Shown: positions 34,838 to 41,818 of the stretch, piece after piece | Numbering within the stretch: position 1 is the first letter of the stretch | Layout: each line of letters opens with the position of its first letter | Origin: SAR202 cluster bacterium | Lineage (GTDB): Bacteria > Chloroflexota > Dehalococcoidia > Lucifugimonadales > UBA3495 | Direction: 5' to 3' | Assembly: GCA_013204585.1 (NCBI GenBank) | Contig: JABMNL010000038.1 | Coordinates: forward strand, 1-64,000 | Length of the DNA stretch: 64,000 nt | Position numbers and translations under genes: made by a program | The notes under the pieces: generated by a model | What the model was told of the DNA's origin: nothing | Database searches by the model: none | The model's input: only the letters and a program-made list of their open reading frames with translations

Positions 34838-35358
34838 TAACAGTCCTGCAGGAAGTGACTAATCTACTAGCCGAAGAGGATGGCAGCACGGTCACGGAGC
34901 ATCCGGAACCGCAACAGGCCTGTTAAAGCAGCCGTTGGGGACGTAATCAGCGCCGACCAGTAACTGGCCGAGACTAATCCGGGTGAAGCCGGTCTTGACG
35001 TGGTTTGCGGACCTTAGTGGGGGAGAAGCGAATCCCCGACACTACAACAACGATTATCAAACGCAGAATGCGCTTAATCTTGGTGGCAGTGTTCGCGGGT
35101 TATCTAATCCGGTGAAGGCCAGATAGGCCGATGGGCGTATCTGGCAAATCTACCAAGGGTCTCTTCTTTAAATTGTCACTAAACAATTACTCAATTACGA
35201 GCCAACGTTTGGCCGCCCGGCCAGGTAGACAGCTGCGAGAGCCGACTGGTCCAAGGCGTTAAAACCGCAGTTGCCATTAACGCTAATTTTAGCATACGGC
35301 GAGTCCTAGTCTCGGGTTGCGGCCTGATTCTGGAGCGAGGTCGCCGTATAATTTTATT
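34838..35358. other. Long gene-free leader region upstream of SulP
   Basis: About 520 bases separate the SulP start from the next rightward gene. I see no credible gene. On the minus strand, which would be the SulP leader, CCGGATTAG appears twice (near 35,115 and 34,980) with inverted GACCGG/CCGG segments, so a structured leader is possible. No known riboswitch consensus was recognised. Confidence 0.3.
35347..35352 (+). promoter_or_regulatory. -10 box of a probably leaderless transcript
   Basis: A perfect TATAAT ends 6 bases before the ATG at 35,359, with no Shine-Dalgarno between. Transcription would start at the ATG. Confidence 0.5.
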
Positions 35359-35808
35359 ATGTCCAAGAACGAGATTTACTATAATCTGGCGCTGCAAACC
35401 TTCGACGTGCAGTTCCGCAAGTATTCCCAGGTCAGGTTGATGGCTGCTGGGCTTGTTGGCGTCACCACCACGCTAGTCGGTTTGGCTGCGGTAGCGAGCA
35501 GGGACTGGTCTGGGGTTTACCTGATGGTCGGGTTTCTAATGATTGTTGCCTGGTTCGTCTCGTTGGGCTTTTGCGTTGCGATTCTACACAAGGATACGTG
35601 GACTGCAGTCCGTATCCCTGCGTTCAAAAAACAGCTAGAAGATAAAGATGACGATGAGATTGCCCTGGCCGCTGGTGATGCCGTCATGGCTGCACTAAAA
35701 ATCAATGTGCCCAAGGCGCGTGGGCATGCGGAAAAACTCAGTATTGCGGTCTATTTCTTTGCTGCGCAGGGAGTAATTCTAGGGTTCACATTCTTTAGCT
35801 CTAACTGA
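35359..35808 (+). CDS. Small membrane protein, unknown function
   Basis: The 149-residue protein has a polar N-terminus (MSKNEIYYNLALQTFDVQFRKYSQ) and two adjacent membrane helices (VRLMAAGLVGVTTTLVGLAAVA and VYLMVGFLMIVAWFVSLGFCVAIL). A charged cytoplasmic-type loop with KDDDEIALAAGDAV follows, then a last helix ending at the C-terminus. No family is recognised. The layout resembles small membrane effectors and sensors of unknown function. The start is the ATG right after TATAAT. Confidence 0.7.
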   Translation: MSKNEIYYNLALQTFDVQFRKYSQVRLMAAGLVGVTTTLVGLAAVASRDWSGVYLMVGFLMIVAWFVSLGFCVAILHKDTWTAVRIPAFKKQLEDKDDDEIALAAGDAVMAALKINVPKARGHAEKLSIAVYFFAAQGVILGFTFFSSN

Positions 35809-35864
35809 ATCTCGTGCCCCACTCGCCCATCCTAAATAACGTCCCCTGGGTGTTTAATCGGTGG

Positions 35865-37130
35865 TTAATCGCTAACGGGGTTTCCAGAAAGGACCACGCC
35901 TTCTCGGCTTAGGATTTCCTGCATCTCGGACGGCAACGCCGTCAGCGCATTATTCGAAAGATACAGACGCTCAAGACTGGTTAAGTTAGCCATGGTTTCC
36001 GGGATTTCAGTTAAACGATTATTCGATATATAGAAGTCGAGTAGTTCGACCAAATTCCCTATCTCCATGGGCAACGACGTCAGCCGGTTATCGTTCAGAT
36101 GGAACTCGTTCAGGTCCTTCAATTGGCCAATCTCCGGGGGCAACGACCGCAACCGGTTCTCGGCCAAGTCCAAGAAGATTAGGCCGGTCAAACTTCCGAT
36201 ATCGGCGGACAATTCCGCCAGACGATTGCTGCGCAGGTTTAGCTGGACCAAGCGGTTCAGACGGTGGAACCCGTCTGGCAATGCCACCAACTGGTTGCCT
36301 TCCATATACAGCCAGGTCAAGCCCGTCAAATTGCAAATCTGGGGTGGCAATTCCGACAGCTTGTTACCCTCCCCGTACAGACCTGTCAAACCTTCTAGAT
36401 CGCCGATTTCACGGGGCAATTCCGTTAGTTCGTTGGCACCAAGGTATAACCAAGCCAGGCCCTTCAGGTTGCCAATCTCGGGAGGCAATGCGGTCAGCTT
36501 GTTGCCCTGCAAGTAAAGTTTGGTCAGGCCAGCCAGGCGACCAATGTCCGGCGGCACTTCCGTCAGCTCGTTCGAGTTCATATGCAGTTCGGTCAGACCG
36601 CTCATGTTGCCGATGTTCGAGGGCAATGACTGTAGCTGATTATCTTGGAGGTAAAGCTCGGCCAAGGCGGTCAGGTTGCCTATCTCTGGTGGCAGTTCCG
36701 TTAGCTGGTTGCTGGCAAGGTAGAGCCAGGTGAGGCCGGTCAGATTGCCGATTTCGGGCGGCAGTTTCGTTAGCTGGTTGCTGCCCGCGTTCAACCGGGT
36801 TAGCTGGGTCAACGGGGCAATCGCAGCGGGCAATTCCGTCAGTTGGTTCTCCTGGAGGAACAACCGAGTCAGGTTGACCAGATTGCCAATCTCGGGAGGC
36901 AGCGCCGTCAACTGGTTCTCACGCAGGTTCAGCCTGGTCAGCCCGGTCAGGTTGCAGACCTCAGGCGGCACCTCGGTTAGGTGGTTGCCGGTCAGGTCAA
37001 GGTCGAGCAAGTTGACGAGGCCGCCAATCTCCGGCGGTAGGGACTCCAACCCTTGCCTTGAGAGGTCCAAAGTTGTGGCTTCATCGCTGAGCGCATCGGC
37101 GATGATTTCAGAAAGTTCGTCCTGGTTCAT
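35865..37130 (-). CDS. Leucine-rich-repeat protein
   Basis: After a short N-cap (MNQDELSEIIADALSDEATTLDLS), about 17 repeats of 23 residues follow, each close to LTxLxLxxNxLTxLPPEIGNL. This is the bacterial SDS22/Roc-type LRR solenoid, a protein-protein interaction surface. No signal peptide, membrane helix or catalytic domain is present, so it is probably cytoplasmic. The high repeat identity suggests recent expansion. It sits next to the tRNA-Glu integration region and may be accessory cargo. Confidence 0.9.
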   Translation of the reverse strand: MNQDELSEIIADALSDEATTLDLSRQGLESLPPEIGGLVNLLDLDLTGNHLTEVPPEVCNLTGLTRLNLRENQLTALPPEIGNLVNLTRLFLQENQLTELPAAIAPLTQLTRLNAGSNQLTKLPPEIGNLTGLTWLYLASNQLTELPPEIGNLTALAELYLQDNQLQSLPSNIGNMSGLTELHMNSNELTEVPPDIGRLAGLTKLYLQGNKLTALPPEIGNLKGLAWLYLGANELTELPREIGDLEGLTGLYGEGNKLSELPPQICNLTGLTWLYMEGNQLVALPDGFHRLNRLVQLNLRSNRLAELSADIGSLTGLIFLDLAENRLRSLPPEIGQLKDLNEFHLNDNRLTSLPMEIGNLVELLDFYISNNRLTEIPETMANLTSLERLYLSNNALTALPSEMQEILSREGVVLSGNPVSD

Positions 37131-37256
37131 AAAGAAATCCTACTATTAAAAAAGCGACCGGCCAACAAACGCTAGTGGCCCAACTATTTTCCCCAAACAA
37201 TAATTCAAGCTTGGAAAACCAGACCAATCTACAACAACAACAAGGCACAAGTATAT

Positions 37257-37292
37257 AAAAAAGCCTCTTAATTATTTTTAAGAGGCTTTTTT
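37257..37292. terminator. Intrinsic terminator next to tRNA-like fragment C
   Basis: AAGCCTCTTA and TAAGAGGCTT pair around an 8-base loop, with A-runs before and T-runs after, so it works on both strands. It stands just 3' of the decayed tRNA fragment, in the same position as the terminators beside the other two copies. Confidence 0.8.
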
Positions 37293-37297
37293 GATTC

Positions 37298-37350
37298 TGG
37301 TGGGGGTGGGGGCGATTTGCCCCCCTGATCTCCACCTTGAGAGGGCGAGG
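37298..37350 (-). pseudogene. Decayed 3' half of tRNA-Glu (copy C, probable old attachment site)
   Basis: The plus strand shows GGTGGGGGTGGGGGCGATTTG, then CCCCTGATCTCC and CCTTGAGAGGGCG. The last two blocks match the 3' half and anticodon loop of the intact tRNA-Glu at 40,760-40,836 almost exactly. The 5' half of a tRNA is missing. A 3'-half copy downstream of a tRNA is what integration by a tRNA-targeting tyrosine recombinase leaves behind. Confidence 0.65.
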
Positions 37351-37629
37351 CGAAGTTAATTGGGCCATGTTGTCAGGCACGATATGAGGTTATCTTGTCC
37401 ACGGTCAAAAATCTGGTTCGTGCCTGAACTGCTACTTGATGTTATCTAATGTTGCAGCGCTTGGTTGCAAATTGGTTGCAAAAACTCCCCTGCACCTAAA
37501 TACCGGAGATTCGTGATTTGCACCCCTTTTCGCAAACCCTAATTAATATCGTTGCCCTGTGTCATCAGGTATTAGTTAGTCCAATGTTAAGATGATAGCA
37601 TTCGGTAAGGTTCTTTCCCAAAAGAGGGT

Positions 37630-38823
37630 GTGATTATGTGGCCTGGACCCACATTCCAAACATATTATCTTCACATTTCAACATCGGTCCGCGAATACCT
37701 TGATAAGCAGGATCCGTCATATCTTCTGTCGGTAGACTTCGAAGAATACCTAGATTACCTAGAGTCTGAATTTATTTGGGATACTCAGGATTGGTACATA
37801 GATCAGCTAACGGCAGACCCTTACGTTACCAAAGAGCGGCGGTTGGGCCGTGGTGGTCGTCAGATTAACACCGAAGAACATCGAATCAGGCTGCGTATTC
37901 CCCTTGGTCCGCACCCTCAGCGGAAAGACTACTTTAATTTTGGTCCTTCCACGACACGTGGGGCTCAGCCGGATTTTAAATTTGACGGCGACACATTGAT
38001 CTTAGATGTTGAAGCGACCGAAGCAGCCGTTCAACGTGGTCAAGAGGACGTTAACTTCTGGCTCGGCAACCGGAATAAGGATATTGAGAAAGGTAACAAG
38101 AATTTACGTGCTCAGATTAAGGGAGTATGGGAGGTAAAAAGGAAGCAGATCGACGAAGGGTTCGGGACGACGAATGAAGTTCTGAAAAATCTAAATCTGC
38201 CAATCCACCAAGACCCCAACGCCAAAGCAAAGCCGGTGGAAATCAAAAGGCGCGTACTGCGGACTGTCCTGGAGAAGCCCAGTAGTTCGACACGGTCCGA
38301 ACAAACATTAAGCAGGGAAGATGTTATCGGGCTGATTGACTTTGTCGAACAGTATGTCAGGCAATTTGAAACATCACCCAAAGCCTATTCAGAAATGGGC
38401 GAAGAGCACTTGCGAGATATTCTTGCGGGGATGATTAACGCTAATTACCCAGGTAGTACTACCGGCGAGACTTTTAGCAAACTGGGAAAAACCGACATTT
38501 CGTTTAAGGTGGACTCAGGCCACGTACTCATCTGTGAGTGTAAGTTCTGGACGGGAGCACACGCTTATGGAGAAGCGATAGACCAATTGTTTAGATATTT
38601 GACGTGGCGTCAAAATTACGGTGTCTTGATTCACTTCTCGAAATTGAAAGAACTGACCAGAGCAATTTCAGAGGCTTCTCGAGGAATTTCTGAACAGGAG
38701 ACTTATTCGGCTGGATCATTGTCCAACCAAGGCGAAACCCGGCTAACCAGCCGACATGTTCACCCCCAGGATTCCGAAAAGACCGTTGAAATCTTCCACC
38801 TTTTTGTGGACCTGAGCTTTTAA
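37630..38823 (+). CDS. PD-(D/E)XK-type nuclease-like protein
   Basis: The 397-residue protein is less GC-rich than its neighbours. Its C-terminal third has a restriction-endonuclease-like core: EEHLRDILAGMIN, GKTDISFKVD (Asp near 289), and ICECKFW (Glu-x-Lys near 302), followed by AIDQLFRYLTWRQNYGVLIHF. The N-terminal two-thirds are unrecognised and may be a sensor or DNA-binding part. It lies between two tRNA-Glu fragments and directly upstream of an integrase remnant, so it is probably mobile-element cargo, possibly for phage or plasmid defence. That role is inference. Confidence 0.75.
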   Translation: MIMWPGPTFQTYYLHISTSVREYLDKQDPSYLLSVDFEEYLDYLESEFIWDTQDWYIDQLTADPYVTKERRLGRGGRQINTEEHRIRLRIPLGPHPQRKDYFNFGPSTTRGAQPDFKFDGDTLILDVEATEAAVQRGQEDVNFWLGNRNKDIEKGNKNLRAQIKGVWEVKRKQIDEGFGTTNEVLKNLNLPIHQDPNAKAKPVEIKRRVLRTVLEKPSSSTRSEQTLSREDVIGLIDFVEQYVRQFETSPKAYSEMGEEHLRDILAGMINANYPGSTTGETFSKLGKTDISFKVDSGHVLICECKFWTGAHAYGEAIDQLFRYLTWRQNYGVLIHFSKLKELTRAISEASRGISEQETYSAGSLSNQGETRLTSRHVHPQDSEKTVEIFHLFVDLSF

Positions 38824-38834
38824 TATCTACGGTC

Positions 38835-39056
38835 ACACCGCAGTTTCGGAGGACAGCTAAACGAGCGAGTCTCGCTGATGCCCGGCTCCACGATTTGAGG
38901 CACACACATGCATCTTTGATGCTTCAGCAAGGGATCTACGTCAAAACCATCAGTACGAGATTAGGGCACTCGAGTGTTGCATTCACGATGGACACCTATA
39001 CTCATTTAATGCCGGGCATGCAGAAGCTGGCTATAGAAAAGAATGAGGATGGATGA
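38835..39056 (+). pseudogene. Tyrosine recombinase (phage integrase), C-terminal remnant
   Basis: One open frame reads FRRTAKRASL, RLHDLRHTHASLML, TRLGHSSVAFTMDTYTHLMP and GMQKLAIEKN to a TGA at 39,054. It contains the HxxR box, the GH pair and the nucleophile Tyr of the family, in the right order and spacing. The N-terminal domains and the first catalytic Arg are absent; upstream DNA is the nuclease gene. The stop overlaps the ATG of the next gene (ATGA). Confidence 0.85.
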
Positions 39057-39502
39057 TGGAAGAGAAAGAAGCAGTGCGGCAAACCATGGCGTTAGTTTTC
39101 ACAGCGCAGACCATAATAATCGCGTTAGGATTGACCTTACTGCGATCTGTATATTCCAATTTTGTGGATAGATGTCGCCAATTTAATTTGGATCCAAATC
39201 TTCTTTTTTGGAAGACTTTCCCGAGGCCCTCGGCGCGTTCCTTTTGGATCATGTCGATTTTCTCGATTTGGACGCTTGCGGCTTCTGTTGTGGCGAGTAC
39301 ATGGGGCATCATGACAACTGCTGGCATAATCTTTAACATCGACCCCTCATCCTGGCTCGCTCTTTTGATAGCGGGCGGATTGACCATTCGCACTGCGGAA
39401 GTAACAGCATATTTCGGGGCTATGTTTTTCGCCATTGGATTGTTCTTGACAGGTTTATCAGTGTTCTTTATAACCGACAAATTGGACGATTCAATTGGGT
39501 GA
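39053..39502 (+). CDS. Small membrane protein in the tRNA-Glu island
   Basis: The 149-residue protein has about four membrane helices: TMALVFTAQTIIIALGLTLL, then WIMSIFSIWTLAASVVAS, then SWLALLIAGGLTI, then YFGAMFFAIGLFLTGLSVFFI. A basic cytoplasmic-type loop (DRCRQF...KTFPRPSARS) separates the first two. No family is recognised. It overlaps the end of the integrase remnant and ends shortly before tRNA fragment B, so it travels with the island. Confidence 0.65.
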   Translation: MMEEKEAVRQTMALVFTAQTIIIALGLTLLRSVYSNFVDRCRQFNLDPNLLFWKTFPRPSARSFWIMSIFSIWTLAASVVASTWGIMTTAGIIFNIDPSSWLALLIAGGLTIRTAEVTAYFGAMFFAIGLFLTGLSVFFITDKLDDSIG

Positions 39503-39604
39503 CCGGTTCTTTGCGCTGGTTCGCCTTCTTTAGTATTTCCTCGGCATCGGCAACCCTCTCCCTTCCATAAGACAGTTCCAAATGCTTGGTTGCAAGACCT
39601 AAAA

Positions 39605-39641
39605 TATAAATCCTCCTAAATTTTCTCAGGAGGATTTTTGT
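39605..39641. terminator. Intrinsic terminator next to tRNA-like fragment B
   Basis: AATCCTCCT and AGGAGGATT pair around a 10-base loop and run into TTTTT on the right, with A-rich sequence on the left. It lies immediately 3' of the tRNA fragment in minus-strand sense. Confidence 0.75.
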
Positions 39642-39650
39642 GCCTAAATT

Positions 39651-39698
39651 TGGTAGGACGTAGGGAATTTGGACTCCTGTACTCCCCCTTGAGAAGGC
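39651..39698 (-). pseudogene. Decayed 3' half of tRNA-Glu (copy B, probable attachment site)
   Basis: The plus strand reads TGGTAGGACGTAGGGAATTTG, then CTCCTG and CCCCCTTGAGAAGGC. This tracks the 3' half of the intact tRNA-Glu with scattered substitutions. The preceding bases (GTGCCTAAATT) match those beside the intact gene (GTGCCTAAGTT). Similarity is lost beyond the anticodon loop, so only the 3' half was duplicated. Confidence 0.7.
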
Positions 39699-39754
39699 AA
39701 ACCTGCATTTCGGTTGTCTCGAATAAGTCTGCAATCTTAGGCTCCCTCATTAAG

Positions 39755-40447
39755 CTACCGCTGGACAATTTCTCCAATATCCGAGAGTTCGTCTAACCCT
39801 ACGATGGGGAACCCGTTCTGTTCGGCGGCGGCGTGGAGTTTTTCCCTGGCCGCTCCCCTGATATAGATACCCGAGTCGACCAACAAAAACGGCATCCCCA
39901 GTTGTACCGCCGCCTCCATGTCGTGGCTAGAATCGCCGACATAGACGGTGCGGTTAACCTGCCCGCCCAGCCGGTCGACAGTCTTGGTTAAGATTTCTGG
40001 GTCTGGCTTACCTTGAGTCACGTCATCGACGGTCAAAATAGCGTCGAAATAGGCATTGATGCTGTGATAGCCCAAAACACTATCAACAACTACGCGGGTG
40101 CTCATCGTGGCCACGGCCAGCCGGTACTTACCATCCTGCAACAAGGCCAGAAGCTCTTTGACCCCCGACAGCAGCACCACTTCGCTGGTGAGGTCCAACT
40201 GTAGACTGCTCCGCAACTGGACGGCATCTTCCAGTAGCTGGCCAGCCTGGTCTGAACCCAGGTCTCGATCCAAGAAATGGTGCAACAACTTCCTGGCCCC
40301 GCCGCCAAACACCTCCCTTAGCTCGGCGGCCGTCACCTGGACGCCGAACCGGGACAACGCCTCGATGGTTGCGCCCAGCGCCGCCGGTTGACTGTCCACC
40401 AATGTCCCGTCCAAGTCGAAAATGACTGTGTCGATGTTGTTGGTCAT
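39755..40447 (-). CDS. HAD-superfamily hydrolase (phosphoglycolate phosphatase-like)
   Basis: The 230-residue protein has HAD motif I IFDLDGTLVDSQ at residues 9-20, a helical cap, motif II VATMSTR, motif III GKPDPE and motif IV VYVGDSSHDMEAA. This is the Gph/PgmB subfamily I layout. The substrate is unknown; phosphoglycolate and sugar phosphates are usual. It lies between tRNA fragment B and the intact tRNA-Glu, so it could be either chromosomal or island cargo. Confidence 0.85.
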   Translation of the reverse strand: MTNNIDTVIFDLDGTLVDSQPAALGATIEALSRFGVQVTAAELREVFGGGARKLLHHFLDRDLGSDQAGQLLEDAVQLRSSLQLDLTSEVVLLSGVKELLALLQDGKYRLAVATMSTRVVVDSVLGYHSINAYFDAILTVDDVTQGKPDPEILTKTVDRLGGQVNRTVYVGDSSHDMEAAVQLGMPFLLVDSGIYIRGAAREKLHAAAEQNGFPIVGLDELSDIGEIVQR

Positions 40448-40554
40448 TACTCTCCAAATTCACTGTTGGGCCAGTATATTGCCACCTGACCATGAAATGG
40501 GGCGTTGCCTAAATAGTAACGAAAGAACCTAGTTTTAGGTTCAAACAGCCCTAT

Positions 40555-40655
40555 CCGCATGTCACCCTGAGCGTAGCGAAGGGTCTGCCTAGGTGGTGCT
40601 TGGAAGATTCTTTCCCGATACGCCGGGACTTCACTCCTCAGAATGACAGCTTTAC
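40555..40655. repeat. REP-like intergenic repeat
   Basis: TGTCACCCTGAGCGTAGCGAAGGGTCT is found on the left and a degenerate mirror (AGATTCTTTCCC ... CTCAGAATGAC) on the right. This is the widely seen GTCATCCTGAGCGxAGCGAAGG intergenic repeat form. The surrounding gap (40,448-40,759) holds no supported gene. Confidence 0.6.
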
Positions 40656-40710
40656 CGCACCCCCCCCACGTAGGGGTTACACGACCGTATTGTAGAGTCA
40701 GCAAAACGCA

Positions 40711-40747
40711 AAAGAAAAGACCCTTGGAGTTTACCAAGGGTCTTTTT
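40711..40747. terminator. Terminator of tRNA-Glu
   Basis: AGACCCTTGG and CCAAGGGTCT pair around a 6-base loop, with A-runs on the left and T-runs on the right. On the minus strand it follows the tRNA 3' end by about 12 bases. Confidence 0.8.
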
Positions 40748-40759
40748 CGTGCCTAAGTT

Positions 40760-40836
40760 TGGTAGGGCGTAGGGGATTTGAACCCCTGATCTCCGCCTTG
40801 AGAGGGCGGTGTCCTGGGCCGCTAGACGAACGCCCC
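40760..40836 (-). tRNA. tRNA-Glu (anticodon CTC)
   Basis: The minus strand folds into a full cloverleaf. The acceptor is GGGGCGT/ACGCCCT with one G-U pair, the D-arm contains TCTAGCGGCCCAGGA, and the anticodon stem is CCGCC/GGCGG. The loop is CTCTCAA, with anticodon CTC at 40,802-40,800. The T-arm is AGGGG-TTCAAAT-CCCCT, and the 3' A-CCA is encoded. It reads GAG. Its 3' half is duplicated twice downstream, at 39,651 and 37,298. Confidence 0.95.
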
Positions 40837-40885
40837 ACAGATAGAGAGCCGGACCCTTCGGCCCACGAACGAGTCCAGCCCAAAT

Positions 40886-40914
40886 ATGCTACCAAACCCC
40901 GCCTGGGATGTAAA
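40886..40914 (-). promoter_or_regulatory. Promoter of tRNA-Glu
   Basis: On the minus strand TTTACA (40,914-40,909), 17 bases and TAGCAT (40,891-40,886) lie about 50 bases upstream of the tRNA 5' end. Confidence 0.5.
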
Positions 40915-40925
40915 TCACGGGTAAC

Positions 40926-40960
40926 TAAAAGACCGGCCCAGAATTCGGGGCCGGTCTTAA
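40926..40960 (-). terminator. Terminator of the cupredoxin gene
   Basis: GACCGGCC and GGCCGGTC (40,931-40,956) pair around a 10-base loop and are followed on the minus strand by TTTTAGTT. It lies about 30 bases after the cupredoxin stop. Confidence 0.75.
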
Positions 40961-40990
40961 CTTTGGACGTTCGTTTTTGCCGCGCCTAAT

Positions 40991-41557
40991 TTAATTGACT
41001 ACGAAATCACCGAACATGGTGAAGTTGTGGCCGGGGAAGGTGCAGACGAACTGGTAGGTACCCGCCGCCGGAGCGGTGAAGGTGGCTTCTCCGGACTGAC
41101 CGGGGCCGACCAGAACCGTCGCGCCGATTACGCGAGAGTCGTCCACCGGCAGCCAGTTGTTGGTGGGGCCAGCGCCGGTGCCGTCAGCGGCCACCGCGTC
41201 CTTGGTGCCCGCCTCGACCAACGCCCAGTTGTGGGTGTTGACGCTGGAGGAGTTGTGGAAGTTCACCACAACATCGGAGCCTGCCGTTGCCGACATGCTG
41301 CCAAGGCTGAACGCTAGGGCGTCGCCGTTCACATCGATATCCAGGGTGTCCGCTCCGCCCGGCACAACGGGGGCCTTGGTCGCGGGAATCGCCGTGGGCG
41401 CAGCGGTCGGCTCAGGAGCCCGATCCGCCGGGGCCACCGTGCTGGGGCCAGCGGGAGTTGCGGTAGCGTTGGGGTTTGCTTCATCGCTGCCGCAGGCAAT
41501 CGCCAAGAGCATGATTGCGCTCAAAATTCCAAATAATATTACGAGTGGCTTTCTCAC
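40991..41557 (-). CDS. Cupredoxin-domain lipoprotein (azurin/plastocyanin-like)
   Basis: The protein begins with a signal peptide (RKPLVILFGILSAIMLLA) and a lipobox LLAIAC, giving lipidation at Cys near residue 20. A Pro/Ala/Thr-rich linker precedes a blue-copper domain. Its type 1 ligands are visible: His in NTHNW, then FVCTFPGH (Cys and His) and Met in NFTMFGDF. It is probably a membrane-anchored extracellular electron carrier. The frame runs to 41,623, but GTG 41,557 lies 7 bases after GGAGG and puts the signal peptide at the start. Confidence 0.87.
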   Translation of the reverse strand: MRKPLVILFGILSAIMLLAIACGSDEANPNATATPAGPSTVAPADRAPEPTAAPTAIPATKAPVVPGGADTLDIDVNGDALAFSLGSMSATAGSDVVVNFHNSSSVNTHNWALVEAGTKDAVAADGTGAGPTNNWLPVDDSRVIGATVLVGPGQSGEATFTAPAAGTYQFVCTFPGHNFTMFGDFVVN

Positions 41558-41818
41558 CAAATGTCCTCCGTTATTCGCTGATTTAACTTTGTTATTTTTA
41601 TCACAAGCCCTATATAGTGTCAACGCATTTGAGCACGATTAATCAGGCTCGATTAGACACCAGCCGTTAAAGGGGTGCGAAAGGTTTAGGAAATCGCAAT
41701 TAACCGGAACGCAGACCTGGATACCGGCTGTCCAAGTGGACTATCATAACTCCGGCCATGGAGCCAGGTTATGTAATTCCCTGTTATGTGATTAACGATA
41801 GCCTGGCCAGGAGTTCGC

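Larger units (their letters stand above)
37131..37629. other. Gene-free stretch with terminator and decayed tRNA fragment
   Basis: This 500-base gap between the LRR gene and the nuclease gene holds the hairpin at 37,257 and the decayed tRNA-Glu fragment at 37,298. The remainder is AT-rich, with a GTTGCAxxxxTTGGTTGCAAA direct repeat near 37,450-37,480. No gene is supported. Confidence 0.5.

Noticed and set aside
35865..37130. Regularly spaced similar blocks of about 69 bases looking like a repeat array or CRISPR
   Set aside because: The period is 69 bases, equal to 23 codons, and the reading frame gives leucine-rich repeats throughout. There are no unique spacers between identical repeats.
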